A stretch of 64,000 nucleotides of DNA from Jaltomata sinuosa (Eukaryota; Streptophyta; Magnoliopsida; Solanales; Solanaceae), in contig QJPP01001421.1 in assembly GCA_003996215.1 (NCBI GenBank), forward strand, positions 480,976 to 544,975, read 5' to 3'. A model generated the notes under the pieces. The model did no database searches. It worked only from the letters and a program-made list of their open reading frames with translations, and was not told the DNA's origin. Below are positions 1 through 10,808 of this stretch, in pieces; within the stretch, counting starts at the first letter, position 1; the number at the start of each line of letters is the position of its first letter. A program made the position numbers and the translations under genes.

Positions 1-1900
1 GATTTTCCCTGCATGTGTTACTATTGATTTGTCTTTGGGCCTACATTCAACGATTTTCTAAACTTTGCATGGACCCAAGGGACTATTTTCGGTAAGATGA
101 TTATGGAAAGGGTTTTGGTACTGACTTTTATGAAACCTCTTTGAGTAAAGGGGATATTGCATTGATTTTTCCACTGATTTTCATACTTATATTTGTCTCG
201 GTTGGGCCATAGCACATGATTTTGTATGGATTTAGACCAGGACACGTGTCGGGCAACCTATTTAGGAGATTTTCAGACTTGATTACTGGTTTAGACCCAG
301 ATACACTCCGGGCACCCTTTATGAGGGTTTTGAGATCACTACTACTGTTTTGGACTTGGTTTAATTTCAGGCACATATTTTGAGATTTCGATTATTGATC
401 TAGATCTAAATACACTCTGGTGGTTGTACTTGATATTTCATAATTTTTGTATATGGTGTACGAGCAGACCTCCACGGACCCTGTCACTCCTAGACCAATG
501 GCTATGGGCCAACGAGTGTGCCAGGAGGAGGGGTATATGGTATAGTTAAGGTATACAGGTCGTGTCCTTCTATGGGTCCTACCTGCTGGGCCTATCAACG
601 CCGAAGGAGGTACATACAGGGTTATTACCATATCTAGTTCTATCATATCATCATCATCATGCATATTGTATTTGGATTCCACTTTTGTTTGTTGTGTACT
701 AAGTGTACGCTCTGGTTGTATGGGCAGCTAGAGGGTTTATTTTCAGTTGATTGCATTCCTTGGTTGTATGGGCGGCCGTTGGGACTGTAGGTAGATATTA
801 TTACTTTATTCGTGTCATAGAGCTTGTTGTCCTTTGATACTTAGTGATTTAGTGGGTTCTAACCTGTTGAGGCTCCGATTGTCGGTTAGTTTGATCATTG
901 ATTGATGTGTGTGTCCCTTGCTAGTTTTGAGGCACTGTTTATGTGGCCTTCTGGGCAGTTGTGAGCTAGTGAGTTCTATTCTTTATATTTGTTCTGAGCA
1001 GTAGCTTCCGGTGCTTAGTGGCGTAGTTACTTCATCCTAGGATTGGATTTGGGTGGTGGTTATCTGTTCCTCTTATCTTGAATGGTGTTTTAGCATGACT
1101 TTGTTCGTATATTGATTTTAACTTGAATATGTTAGCTTGCTTCCCTTCTTTCCATTTTTACTTGACGTTACTAATATACTGCCCTTCTCTTTAAACTCTC
1201 TCTTTTTATATATTGTTATTACAAGGATCCCAGGTGTTTTCCTTTTTTTTTTCACCTGTGTTTCTGTGTTATGTATATCTTCTGTGTTAGCATTGTATGC
1301 TTATAACTCTTGGTTGGCTTTTCTTCCTGCTAGTTCCATGTTCTTTCACTACTTGCTTCAGTAACTGCTTTCTTGTTATCTTCTACTTACTGTTTTTATA
1401 TCTTATATGTGCTCAGTCGGCCGATGATGCCTACTGAGTACCCATTGCTTGGCAATTGGTGCTCATACTACACTTCTGCATCTTTTTGGTGCAGATCCTA
1501 GTGTGAGCTCTCACCATTGATAGTGCATGGAGACTCGTGCATCTTGTGAATATTCGAGACTAGGGTGAGCGCCTTATGACCTGGGCTTTACCATATCTCA
1601 TCTTTTGGCACTCTTATTCTTTATACTTTTGGAGATAGTTGTATATTTTATTTTGCTACTTCTAGCACTTGTATTCTAATTAGAAGCTTCTATACTATCG
1701 ATACCAAGACTTGGGATTGGTGTAGTTTCTTTATGTATATATTCGGGTATTGCTTCTGCTTTGTTCTATTTTTATATTCTGCTTATTATGGATATTGGTT
1801 AGGTAGTAGCCCATTACTAATCATTCCGGGCTACGATAATTGATTCACCTAATTGGAGGGTTGTAGGTTCCATCATGACTTGAGAAATTAGGTCTTGACA
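1..1900 (+). mobile_element. 5' LTR (partial) of F1 chromovirus, copy I
   Basis: This is the distal half of a long terminal repeat. It aligns by eye along its whole length with 7910-9813 (shared blocks include the iterated ATC tract near 641-661, the TTTTTTTTTCACCTGTG stretch near 1241 and the terminal CATCATGACTTGAGAAATT). It ends in TTGACA, followed three bases later by a tRNA-iMet primer site, which fixes it as a 5' LTR. The start lies outside the window. Substitutions and small indels between the two LTRs are frequent, so the insertion is old. Confidence 0.9.
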
Positions 1901-1903
1901 ATG

Positions 1904-1915
1904 TGGTATCAGAGC
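1904..1915 (+). other. Primer binding site, tRNA-iMet type (copy I)
   Basis: TGGTATCAGAGC directly follows the LTR end. It is the standard plant initiator-methionine tRNA complement used by many Ty3/gypsy and Ty1/copia elements. It sets plus orientation for the element. Confidence 0.92.
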
Positions 1916-2109
1916 TCTAGCTTCACCGGTGTCGTGGTATATAAGCAAGTATATAAGTAGAGTTTCACGGATCGATATGATAACATCTGTATCCTATCTG
2001 CGGGAGGTTACAGGTTATTGTTAGGAAAAGTTTCATCTTCTTGGCTCCTTATCGTGTGTTCCTGGCCTTGTTGACTTCTAAGCACTTAGATTATTTCATT
2101 CCTTCTCAG

Positions 2110-3121
2110 ATGCCTAAAACGAGTACAACATCGTGTGATGTCGAGGCTTCTGTGCCTATTACTTTAGTGCTTTCATCAGCACCAGGATTTCAAGGTGAGT
2201 GTTTGACGAATCAGATAGAGGGTGTAGGGCCAGCCAACCTTCGGTATGGTTTCATGCTACCCTGGTTATTCAGGGCGTCGTGGCTAGGACTCTGAGTCCT
2301 TCAGTGGGTGTTTCAGTACCTGGTTCATTGAGCAGTGCTTCAGTTAGGGTTGAGCTTCCAGTTTTTTAATAGGGTAGTATGTCAGTGTTGGAGTATAAGG
2401 CAAGGTTTCACGAGATGGGCATACTGCTAGGAATGTGCCTTTAGAGTTTGATAGAGTTCAGAGTTTTGTTTGAGGCTTGATTTCACCGTTCTGTTTGGTT
2501 ACCGAGCACTTGGTTACAGTTTGGACTACCTTCCTTCAGGTAGTTGATCATGCTTGGGCTGTTGAGGGTTTGTGTCGTGAGGCATATGCGGGTAGTAGTA
2601 AGAAGCATTACTGCCAAGACAGTTTTTGAGGTTCTCAAACTTGAGGTAGGGGATTGTATGCTAGGGATCAGTTCCATTGATTCTTATCTAGCAGACTAGC
2701 TCCAGTTACCCTACAGGTTCCAAAGGTGGGTTGTGCAGAGCATGTCAAGCCGAGTAGACACAATACAGGTCAGGTTCATTGAGGTTTGTATTTAGGGTGT
2801 GTAGGTTGTGGTGGCTGGTCAGGTTCAGAGAGATCTTTCCATTCGACTTCATTCAGTGGGATCTGCTTTCACTGTGGTGGGCGTGGGCACTTTGTTAGGG
2901 ATTACCCTATGTTTACGTATCCTAGTCAGCAAGGGTGTTATGATTATGGACTAGTTGGTCATTATTTTAGAGAATGTCCTCATCAAGGGATGGTTGAGCC
3001 TTCAGCTTTAGCTACTCAGTTCAGAGTTAGACCCCATCAGTTTGATGCCCCACTGGGTAGGCCAGAGGTAGAGTTCCTGGATGTCATTACTCCAGGTATG
3101 ATATTTGTTACCTTTGGTTGG
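2110..3121 (+). pseudogene. gag remnant of F1 chromovirus, copy I
   Basis: Decayed capsid/nucleocapsid gene. The start ATG at 2110 sits directly behind CCTTCTCAG, and the same ATG with the same upstream pyrimidine-CAG is found in copy II (minus, 27136), so the start is conserved. A segment near 2382 reads MSVLEYKARFHEMG, resembling the retrotransposon gag domain. Two CCHC zinc knuckles lie at 2864-2905 and 2936-2980. The first keeps C-H-C but has Tyr for the last Cys (HFVRDYP); the second has Tyr for its second Cys (CYDYGLVGH). Several frameshifts and stops separate the parts. After the knuckles, LGRPEVEFLDVI resembles the family's linker into protease. It is not functional. Confidence 0.75.
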
Positions 3122-3124
3122 TGA

Positions 3125-5757
3125 TAGCATTGATTGCATTGTGCTTCTCCCCTTTTTGTGTATTTGCTTATATGCCTTTCTGTTCTCCTTGTTTAGTTGT
3201 TTTACTATTTGAGTTTGTAGTACTATTCATGTGTTTTTCTTGGTAGATTATTCTTTAGTAGTGGATGGGGTGAGTTATCCTTGAGAGGTGTTTATCCAGA
3301 GTTGTGACTCAGGGATAGGTCTTGTTATCCTTGTTTAAAGTTTCATTATGGTTCTATACTTGGTTTAAGTCTTCCTTTTCTAGCAGTCCTAGATAGTTGT
3401 TGCCTAGGCCATTACCTAGCATTTGCTAGAGGTCTTTGTGTCAATTCGATGTGATATGGGTGTTTGTGCCGATGGTTGAGGTTCTATCTTAAGACTAGTG
3501 GTAGTGGTTATGATAGTGAGCATTGGTTGGTTGTGTTTCCTTGGTGATTATTGTTGGCCCTCTTTGTTTGGTTAGTTTAGGAAGTGAGCAGGTTTGGGTT
3601 TCTCTCCTTGTTTTCTTATGCTTTAGGCCCAGTTTGAGATGTTCTCATTTGTTCTCCCCAGTCCCTGTTAGGATGAGTTTTTGCTCATAGTATTCTGGCC
3701 GAGCCTTTGATTGTTGCATGGTGGTTGGGGTTTGACTGTGGAATTGTGGCTAAGTTAGACTATAGCATTGCGGCTGAGTGTTGATCATATTATTTTTGTT
3801 GGGTTGAGTTTTGATCGTGGTACTGTAGTTGAGTTCTAATTGTGCCATTGCGGTTGGACTTTGACTATAGAATTTTGGTTGAGTTGGTAATTCGTCCTAC
3901 TCTTATTCCATCATATCAATTGTTGCCTGTAAGGGTTGTGCGAGCTAAGGGAAATGTTCTAGAGTCCTCAAAGAAAGAGTTTGTGGAATTCAGTGTATCC
4001 CTGAAAAGGGATTGGTTTGGTTTGCGAAGGAGGGTCATGACTATTTATGTGTATATATGTGTTCCAGTAGCTGACTGAGTTGATGACAAAGAGTTTTCTT
4101 TGGCTTGTGTGTTGGTGACTTGCGTCAACCGAGTTAAAACTGCAGTGGGTTTTCATTCGAGGTCAGATTTCCTTCTAGTAAGAAATCAAGGTAGTGGCCT
4201 TTTCCAGTGCTACCTTTGGGAGCTTATCGCATCGACTTTTGCTTCCTTATTATCTTTTTTGGGGGAAACCAAGTCTCAGTAGCATCTACTGATTAGGCCA
4301 ATTGTTTATTTATGGCCTAGTTGGCTCCAGTTCTATTAGTGTTCTTCAATGGCGGATAAGTATACTTGAGGGTTCGACAGGCGCATTGATTGGTAAAATT
4401 AGTGATGGATTTCAGAATCATTGCTTAGCGAACTACTCTAGGTGGTTCGTGGGAGTTTCTCTTTAGTTGCAGCATCCTTGTGCCGGGAGGCAGTGGGTGC
4501 GGGCAATATGGCTTCTTTACTTCACTTTTGGCATGGATATTGGTCTTGAACACCCAGTCCTTGGCTAGCTATTAGTTTAGGCTGGACATTCCAGATTTCA
4601 GCGGTGTTCTTGATAGTATGAGGTTCCTTCTACCTTTGTTGGACAGACTCAGCGACATAAGTTTGAGAATCAGCAGTGGTTTATGCTATATGTGATCATG
4701 TTGTGCGGGATTAGGCTAGCAAGGCTATTTTGGGTTCTAATGATACTTTGAGACTGGTGGTCACCCTTATTTGCAGGGAGTTGAAGGCTGAATTAGTTTA
4801 ATATTTAAGGGTTGTCTTTTGTGTGGAACTGCAGTGTTGGTTAGACTCCGCCAATGTAGGCCAAGAGTTTTAGTGTGTTTGATGCTTTCGGAGTTGATGG
4901 TTCATGTACGGGTATAACAGACCGAATAATTTTGAGCCAAAGGGGTGAGTTAAAAGTTTATGCAGAATTTTGATAGCTAGATGGCGACCTTAGGCATTAG
5001 ACACCTTTTCTGTGCCTACAGAGTGTTTGACTTGATATTCACAGCATGGTGGACTTCTCTCTGAGTTGAGACTAGTAAAGTGATCTTAAATATAAATAGT
5101 GTGCAGGTAATCAGAGCAGTAGCGGTACTTCTAGAGCTTGGATCTGGATTGTTGGCTACGGACATCGTGGTAGGCTTACCACACTCCTTGCAGAGTCTTT
5201 GTTTTGGTTTGGGTCTTTGGGGAAGGTTGCCCTGGTTCTTTCATTTTTTGCTGAATCCGACTTGGCATGATTTAGCGAGGTTGGTTTTGTTCGACAGTTG
5301 GGAGATTCCTCCATTTACATAGGGTGTTCATACATGCCTTTCCCAACCCTGGTGTGCGAGTTTATTTTGAGCTCTGATTGTTGGTTTAGTTGAGTTTAGG
5401 TATCGAGATTGATCATAGAAAAAACATTTGTTCATTGGTTGATGGTCAGTCAGGATAGGTTACTCAAATTTTTGATGATATGCTACGAGTTGTTATCTTG
5501 GCTGGCAAAGGCTAGTAGACTATAGCTTGACTTGGAAAGATTTTGAGTAAAAAGGGTGACCTCATTCATTGTTGAGTATAAGCGGGAACTATGGATCTCC
5601 AATAGGTAAGTTCATGTTTCATGGGTGGTTTGAGTGTTCGGTTGTGCAAAGAATCATAATGATGGTGCAAAAGGATTCAAGTCAGAATAAAGGGCTTTTT
5701 GGGATCAACGGGTTCATGAGTTAGAGTTTTGTTTGGTGGCTTTATGGGTGATCTTGG
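3125..5757 (+). other. Degraded pol region of copy I, no readable domains
   Basis: This should hold protease, reverse transcriptase, RNase H and integrase. No reading frame shows their catalytic motifs. A stretch at 3449-3472 has TTCGATGTGATATGGG, which resembles the family's protease end (a Phe-Asp-Val-Ile-Leu-Gly type motif). The rest is rich in G and T with dense stops. The interior (1901-6090) is about 4.2 kb, shorter than is usual for a chromovirus, so internal deletion plus heavy mutation is likely. Confidence 0.55.
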
Positions 5758-6063
5758 TTGTGGTATCGAGGATTTGAGTTTTGTGTGTTTCATGCCTTGG
5801 TTATCTGGTTTCGATGTTGTGTTAGTGCTTTCCAGTTGAGATTCTCGAGGTTCAGTTCGGTTAGTAGTTCCTTGGAGTTTTGGAGTTTATGGTTGGAATC
5901 TAGCTTGGCTAGTAAGGAGTTAAGGCTTGTTTGCTTTTCTTGGTCTTGTTCTGTTGGGTGCCGTCCAGACGAAAAGGCCTCCTGGGTTGTCCAAGAAAGT
6001 GCTGCGGGCTTTCTATCTGCTGTTATTGAGTTCCTGATGTTTTCTTCTTTCTTGACTTTCGAG
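5758..6063 (+). pseudogene. Integrase/chromodomain tail remnant, copy I
   Basis: This frame ends CRPDEKASWVVQES and then FEEESLFSG. It aligns base by base with the chromodomain end of copy III (minus strand, about 63340-63200), which reads HCPVEEATWETERD and then TFEDESPF. Both run straight into the same polypurine stretch and LTR start. The chromodomain at the integrase C-terminus is the hallmark of chromoviruses and guides integration to marked chromatin. Here most residues are replaced, so only homology, not function, can be claimed. Confidence 0.55.
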
Positions 6064-6070
6064 GAAGAAA

Positions 6071-6090
6071 GTCTTTTTAGTGGTGGATGA
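6071..6090 (+). other. Polypurine tract of copy I
   Basis: The run TAGTGGTGGATGA lies directly before the LTR start TGTAATGACCC. The same arrangement is present, in reverse, at 63194-63210 in copy III, so it marks the plus-strand priming site of this family. Confidence 0.7.
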
Positions 6091-9000
6091 TGTAATGACC
6101 CTTCCGATCATTCTCACATTTTTGCCTTCTTTGTACTTTTATAGCTTGCCTGTAGCGGCCCCAAGTCATTTATCACTTGCTGAGACTGATAGTTCGGTGA
6201 CCAGACCGTTTGTTTGGTCTTTATGATCATTCCTTGTTTTAGAGCTTTAAACTTTGGAAATCATTTACTTCAGTAAACATTCTTAGTTATCGTGCTCAGA
6301 ATTGACAGTTGTGTTAGCTCCAAAATGTGGACTTTGGTCTAGTGGGACCTTTGGTTGGGATCTGAGAGCTTTTCCGCTTGGAATTCTCTCTCGTTTTGTG
6401 TTTTAAGACCAGTTAGGCTTGTTTGGTTGACTTTGGTCAACATTTAGAGAAGACGACCTCGGATGAATGTTATGTCAGCGTTGTTAGCTTTGGAATGTCG
6501 AGTTAAGTCTAGAGGGACCATTGGTTTGGGTCTCGAGGCTTCTGGACTTCTTTTCGGCCCTTGGGTTCCGTTTTGGAATTATTGGCCTAAAGGTTGATTT
6601 TGGGCATGGGGCTCACTTTTCATTAAATAAACCTTCAATGGAATTTTCATCAATTCCATTGGATCCGGAATGCCATTTCTAGTTGACTAGCTCAGGTCAT
6701 TTGTGTTCCCGGGACCCCAGATACGTTCCCGAGGATCCGTCGGAGTTAAATTCTGTAGTGGCATGGCTACTGGCAGCTGGTTGCTATCATGGCACAAGCA
6801 TGGCCTTCACCTATGTGTGGGCATGGCAGCCAATACATAGCAGCAATGCCAGCCACCCTATTTTCTCAGCCATATCCTAGGCGATGCCCTGGCCGCGTAC
6901 GCAGTGGCTTGGCCGCGTGGGCGCTAGGAAAGCGCCTGACCTGGCCAGTGCCTGGCCTTCGTGTGCGCAATGACTGCCCGTGTATGCATGGCCGCGTAGG
7001 CAGCACCATGGCCGCATACCCATAGGCCTCGACTGACAGCTTTAAGTTGCCTTCTCTCTTATTTTTCATTCATTTACCCCCAACTCCGATTTCTCCATTG
7101 AAACCAGCTCTCAAAGCTCCACTTTTGCTCGTCAAATTCTTGGAGGAAGATCACTCTTGGTTCGTGGTTGCTTTCCCTTCATTAATTCGGTAAGTTGCTT
7201 TGCTAATTTCCTATTTTATCCTTGAAATTCCCTCTTTGATTCCTCTTAATGGGTGGGCTGTTTTAGCCTCCTTTCATTGTCCATTTCTGCTCAAATTTTG
7301 CGCATGTGCTCCTGGGATTGTGGGGAACACCGTGCTATTTTTCATTTACTGCTTCGAGTCATGAGGCTCACGGTCCCATTTGTGACCTGGAATTTCACCC
7401 AGTTATGTTTAAAGCATTATGGGTATTGTTAGTATAATTTTGATGCTTAGATTATGTTGTTGATAGTGTTTTTGAAATTTAGAGCTTCTCGGAGCAGTTC
7501 AAGCCTAGACAATGCCATTTTCGCTGCTAGTCATCGGATGATAGGTAGGTTATGGCTTTCCCTACCTAGACTCTGCGTATATAGGCTATAACTGCATTAA
7601 TTAGTATTCTTAAGTGGGTTGTTAAAGGTTGGTACCCTAGGCCTTGTCCACCTTTTTGTCCATTTATTTCATATGTTAATTATAGTATTCGTGTAGTATT
7701 GCTATATTACCCTTGTGGCCCCGTGTGGCCTTGTAAATACCTCAGGACCATAGACGGTGGAATATTTATGGATGTCCGTCAGCCTCGGACATCTAGATAT
7801 TGCTTTAGGCTGGCTATCTGTGTTGTAGAGCTGATTGTGCCAGTGCAGGGCCGATATGAATGTTTGTGAGCCGTTGGGATAATTTATATTGTTTGCGAGC
7901 ATATCATTAATGTAAAAGGTTTTCCTTGCATGTTTTACTACTGATTTGACTTTGGGCCTACTTTGAGCATTTTTCTAAACTTTGCATGGCCCCGAGGGCC
8001 CATTTTCGGTAAGATGATTATAGAAAGGGTTTGGTATTGGCTTTTATGAAATCTCTTTGAGTAGAGGGGATATTGCGATGATTTTTCCACTGATTTTCAT
8101 ACTGATACTAGGCTCGGCTGGGCCATACCGCTAGACATGATTTTGTACAGATTTAGACCCGGACACATGTCGGTCACCCTATTTAGGGGATTTTCAGACT
8201 TGATTACTGCTTTAGACCCGGATATACCCTGGGCACCCTTTATGAAGGCTTTGAGATCACTGCTACAGTTTTAGTCCCGGTTTAATTCTGGGCACGTATT
8301 TTGAGATTTCAATTATTGATCTAGATTTGAATACATTCCGGTGGTTGTACTTGAGATTTTGTAGTTTTTGTATGTGGTCTATGAGCAGACCTCCATGGAA
8401 TCTGTCATTCCTGGACCAATGGCTATGGGCTGACGAGTGTGCTAGGAGGAGGGGTATACGACGTAGTTGAGGTATATAGAATGTGTCCTTCCATTGGTCC
8501 TACCTACTGGACCTATCAGCACCGGGGGAGGTACATACATGATTACTATCACATCTAGTTCTATCATATCATCATCATCATGCATATTGTATTCGGATTC
8601 CACCCTTGTTGGCTATGTGCTTAGTGTACGCTCCAGTTGTATGGGCGATTGGAGGGTTTCTTTTCACTTGATTGCGTTCCTCGATTGTATGGGCGGCTGT
8701 TGGGTTTGTAGGTAGATATTATTGCTTATCTCGTGTCATAGAGCTTGTTGGCCTTCGATAGTTTTTGATTTAGTTAGTTCTAGCCTGTTGAGACTCCGAT
8801 TGTCGATTAGTTTGATCATTAATGGATGGGTGGGTCCCTTTCTTATTTTAAGGCACTGTTTATGTGGCCTTCTGGGCAGTTGTGAGCTAGTGAGTTCTAT
8901 TCTTTATGGTTGTTCTGAGTAGTACCTTCCGGTGCTTGGTGGCATAGTTATTTCATCCTAGGATTGGATTTGGGTGGTGGTTATTTGTTCCTCTTATCTT

Positions 9001-9813
9001 GAATGGTGTTTTAGCATGACTCTGTTCGTATATTGCTTTTAGCTTGAATATGTTTGCTTGCTTCCCTTGTTTTCCATTTTACTTGAGGTTACCGGTATAC
9101 CGCCCTTCTCCTTAAACTCTCTCTGTTTATATACTATTGTTGTAAGGATCCCAGGTGCATTCCTTTTTTTTTTTCACCTGTGTTTCTGTGTTATGTATAT
9201 CTTCTGTGCTAGAATTGTATGCTTATAACTCTTGGTTGGCTTTGCTTTCCCTACTTGCTTCAGTGACTGCTTTATTGTTATCTGCTACTTACTATTTTTT
9301 TATATCTTATATGCCTCAGTTGGCCGATAATGCCTACTGCGTACCCGTTGCTTGGCAATTGATGCTCATACTACACTTCTGCATCATTTTGGCGCAGATA
9401 TTAGTGTGAGATTTCGTTGTTGATCGCGTGGAGACTCATGAAGCTTGTGGATATTCGAGACTAGGGTGAGTGCCTGATGACCGGGGCTTGACCACATCTC
9501 ATCTTTTGGCATTATTACTCTTTGTACTTTTGGAGACAGTTGTATATCTTTTGTTACTTCTAGCACTTGCTTTCTAATTAGAAGCTTCTGTACTATCGAT
9601 ACCAAGTCTTGGGTTGGTGTAGTTTCTTTATGTATATATTTGGGTTATTGCTTATGCTTTGTTCTATTTTTATATTCTGATTCCGCTTATTTCTGCTTAT
9701 TGTGCATAATGGTTAGGTAGTAGCCCATTACTAACTGTTCTGGGCTACGAGAATTGGTTCACCTACTGGGGGGTTGTAGATACCATCATGACTTGAGAAA
9801 TTGGGTCGTAACA
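6091..9813 (+). mobile_element. 3' LTR (complete) of F1 chromovirus, copy I
   Basis: This is a 3.72 kb LTR, unusually long. It starts TGTAATGACCC and ends GGGTCGTAACA, which are inverted complements of each other as expected for LTR ends. It is homologous in order to the 5' LTR at 1-1900, to copy II (27345-31102, minus) and to copy III (59936-63193, minus). Inside it are a hairpin near 6637-6662 (CAATGGAATT and AATTCCATTG), a GC-rich block at about 6700-7030, and then a leader-like stretch with a splice-donor-like CGGTAAGT near 7188. The downstream flank begins CTTTA; the matching target duplication lies outside the window. Confidence 0.92.
6700..7030 (+). repeat. GC-rich reiterated-word block in F1 LTR
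   Basis: This block is far richer in CpG than its AT-rich surroundings. The words GGCCGCGTA, GGCCGCGTG, GGCCGCGTAGGC and GGCCGCATA recur, separated by CATGGC/TGGC steps. Short ORFs on both strands here are by-products of the base composition. In copy II the same position holds a different GC-rich string. Confidence 0.7.
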
Positions 9814-10335
9814 CTTTAGCTAAGGTTTCTGGTCCAATTTTCATACATGTTCTCCCATCTCGAAGGATCTCCCCAGCTTTTGGGAGTATGTCATCTCCAT
9901 AGTCAAAAGTGTATACATTACTGTAGGCAGTGGCTGGCTTTGTTTGTTACAATCCGAACTACCTTAGGACCCTTTGGGGGAATATGGCCTAATCCCTCTA
10001 ATGATATGGAGTGGTAAGAAAGGAAGTTTGTGACACGTTCTGACAATAGTTGTTGAAATAAACCTATCAAACATCCACTAGATGTCTTCTTCTTTAGTCC
10101 AGAAAAAGTTCAAGCCTAGTCCAGCATGGTCTTTTGATAAGTTGGTAATCTACCAAATTATTGGACCTTTATTCATGAATTAATGCCTTATTTTATTGAG
10201 AATTAGGGGTACCTATTTCCTTTATTGACAGGAATGCAAGTACTCTTGATCCAGAGAAGAAAGCAAAGGAATTGAACCCAGAGAGCCAAAAAGAAGTTAA
10301 AATGAGAAGGTGATCAGAAAATAGGAAGGAATCGT
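9814..10335. other. Unassigned stretch between F1 copy I and the Athila-like array
   Basis: No element ends or protein domains were recognised. Two open scraps stand out. One is on the minus strand at about 9814-9930 and encodes a run including GEILRDGRTCMKIGPETLAK. The other is on the plus strand at 10232-10315, follows a TTTATTGACAG acceptor-like site and encodes NASTLDPEKKAKELNPESQ up to a TGA. Neither could be assigned to a family from memory. Confidence 0.35.
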
Positions 10336-10808
10336 CAAGAGGTGAGAGCCATACATCGCAAGATTATGCCGCACCCTACATTGCACTCGAGTCGCACAGG
10401 AGGTGGAAATTTTTTCCTAGAGAAAAAGAGACATGCGATCCGCATAATGCAGTGTGCAATCGCACTTGCCTTTGCATGTCGGTCGCACCAGCCTCGAAGG
10501 GAATTTTTGTCCAAAGTCATGTGACGTAATTGGGAAGGTTCTAAAACCCATTTTAGGGTGTACCTGATACAAAATTCATTTTTTACTATCCCCAAGGAAG
10601 AGAATTTAGAGTACACTTTATCTTTTCTTCTTCCTTATTGACAAACACCATTCGTAATGATTTTGAGCTTAGAATTGGAAATTAGCTTAATATGAATGGA
10701 ATTTTGGGAAGCCCATTTGGTAATATTCTCTTCTTCCCTTAATATGGGTAGCTAAATCCTATTCTAGGGGTATGCGCATGATGGGTGTTTGAATTTGGGT
10801 ATGGGTAT
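10336..10808 (+). mobile_element. Inverted fragment of the Athila-like LTR
   Basis: About 10640-10808 matches the reverse complement of about 17360-17500 inside LTR B. Shared blocks include GGTATGCGCATGATGGGTG against GGGTGTATTGATGATGGGTG, and TAGCTAAATCCTATTC against TGGCTAAATTCTCTTG. The part at 10340-10500 carries the CGCAC/GTGCG words found at the matching place in LTR B (17690-17940). It stops at 10808, where LTR A begins in the opposite sense. Confidence 0.65.

Noticed and set aside
640..661. ATC/TCA trinucleotide tract as microsatellite of interest
   Set aside because: Shared with 8567-8582 in the other LTR; ordinary family sequence.
6683..7069. Three overlapping ORFs on both strands
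   Set aside because: All are shadows of the GC-rich word block in the F1 LTR.
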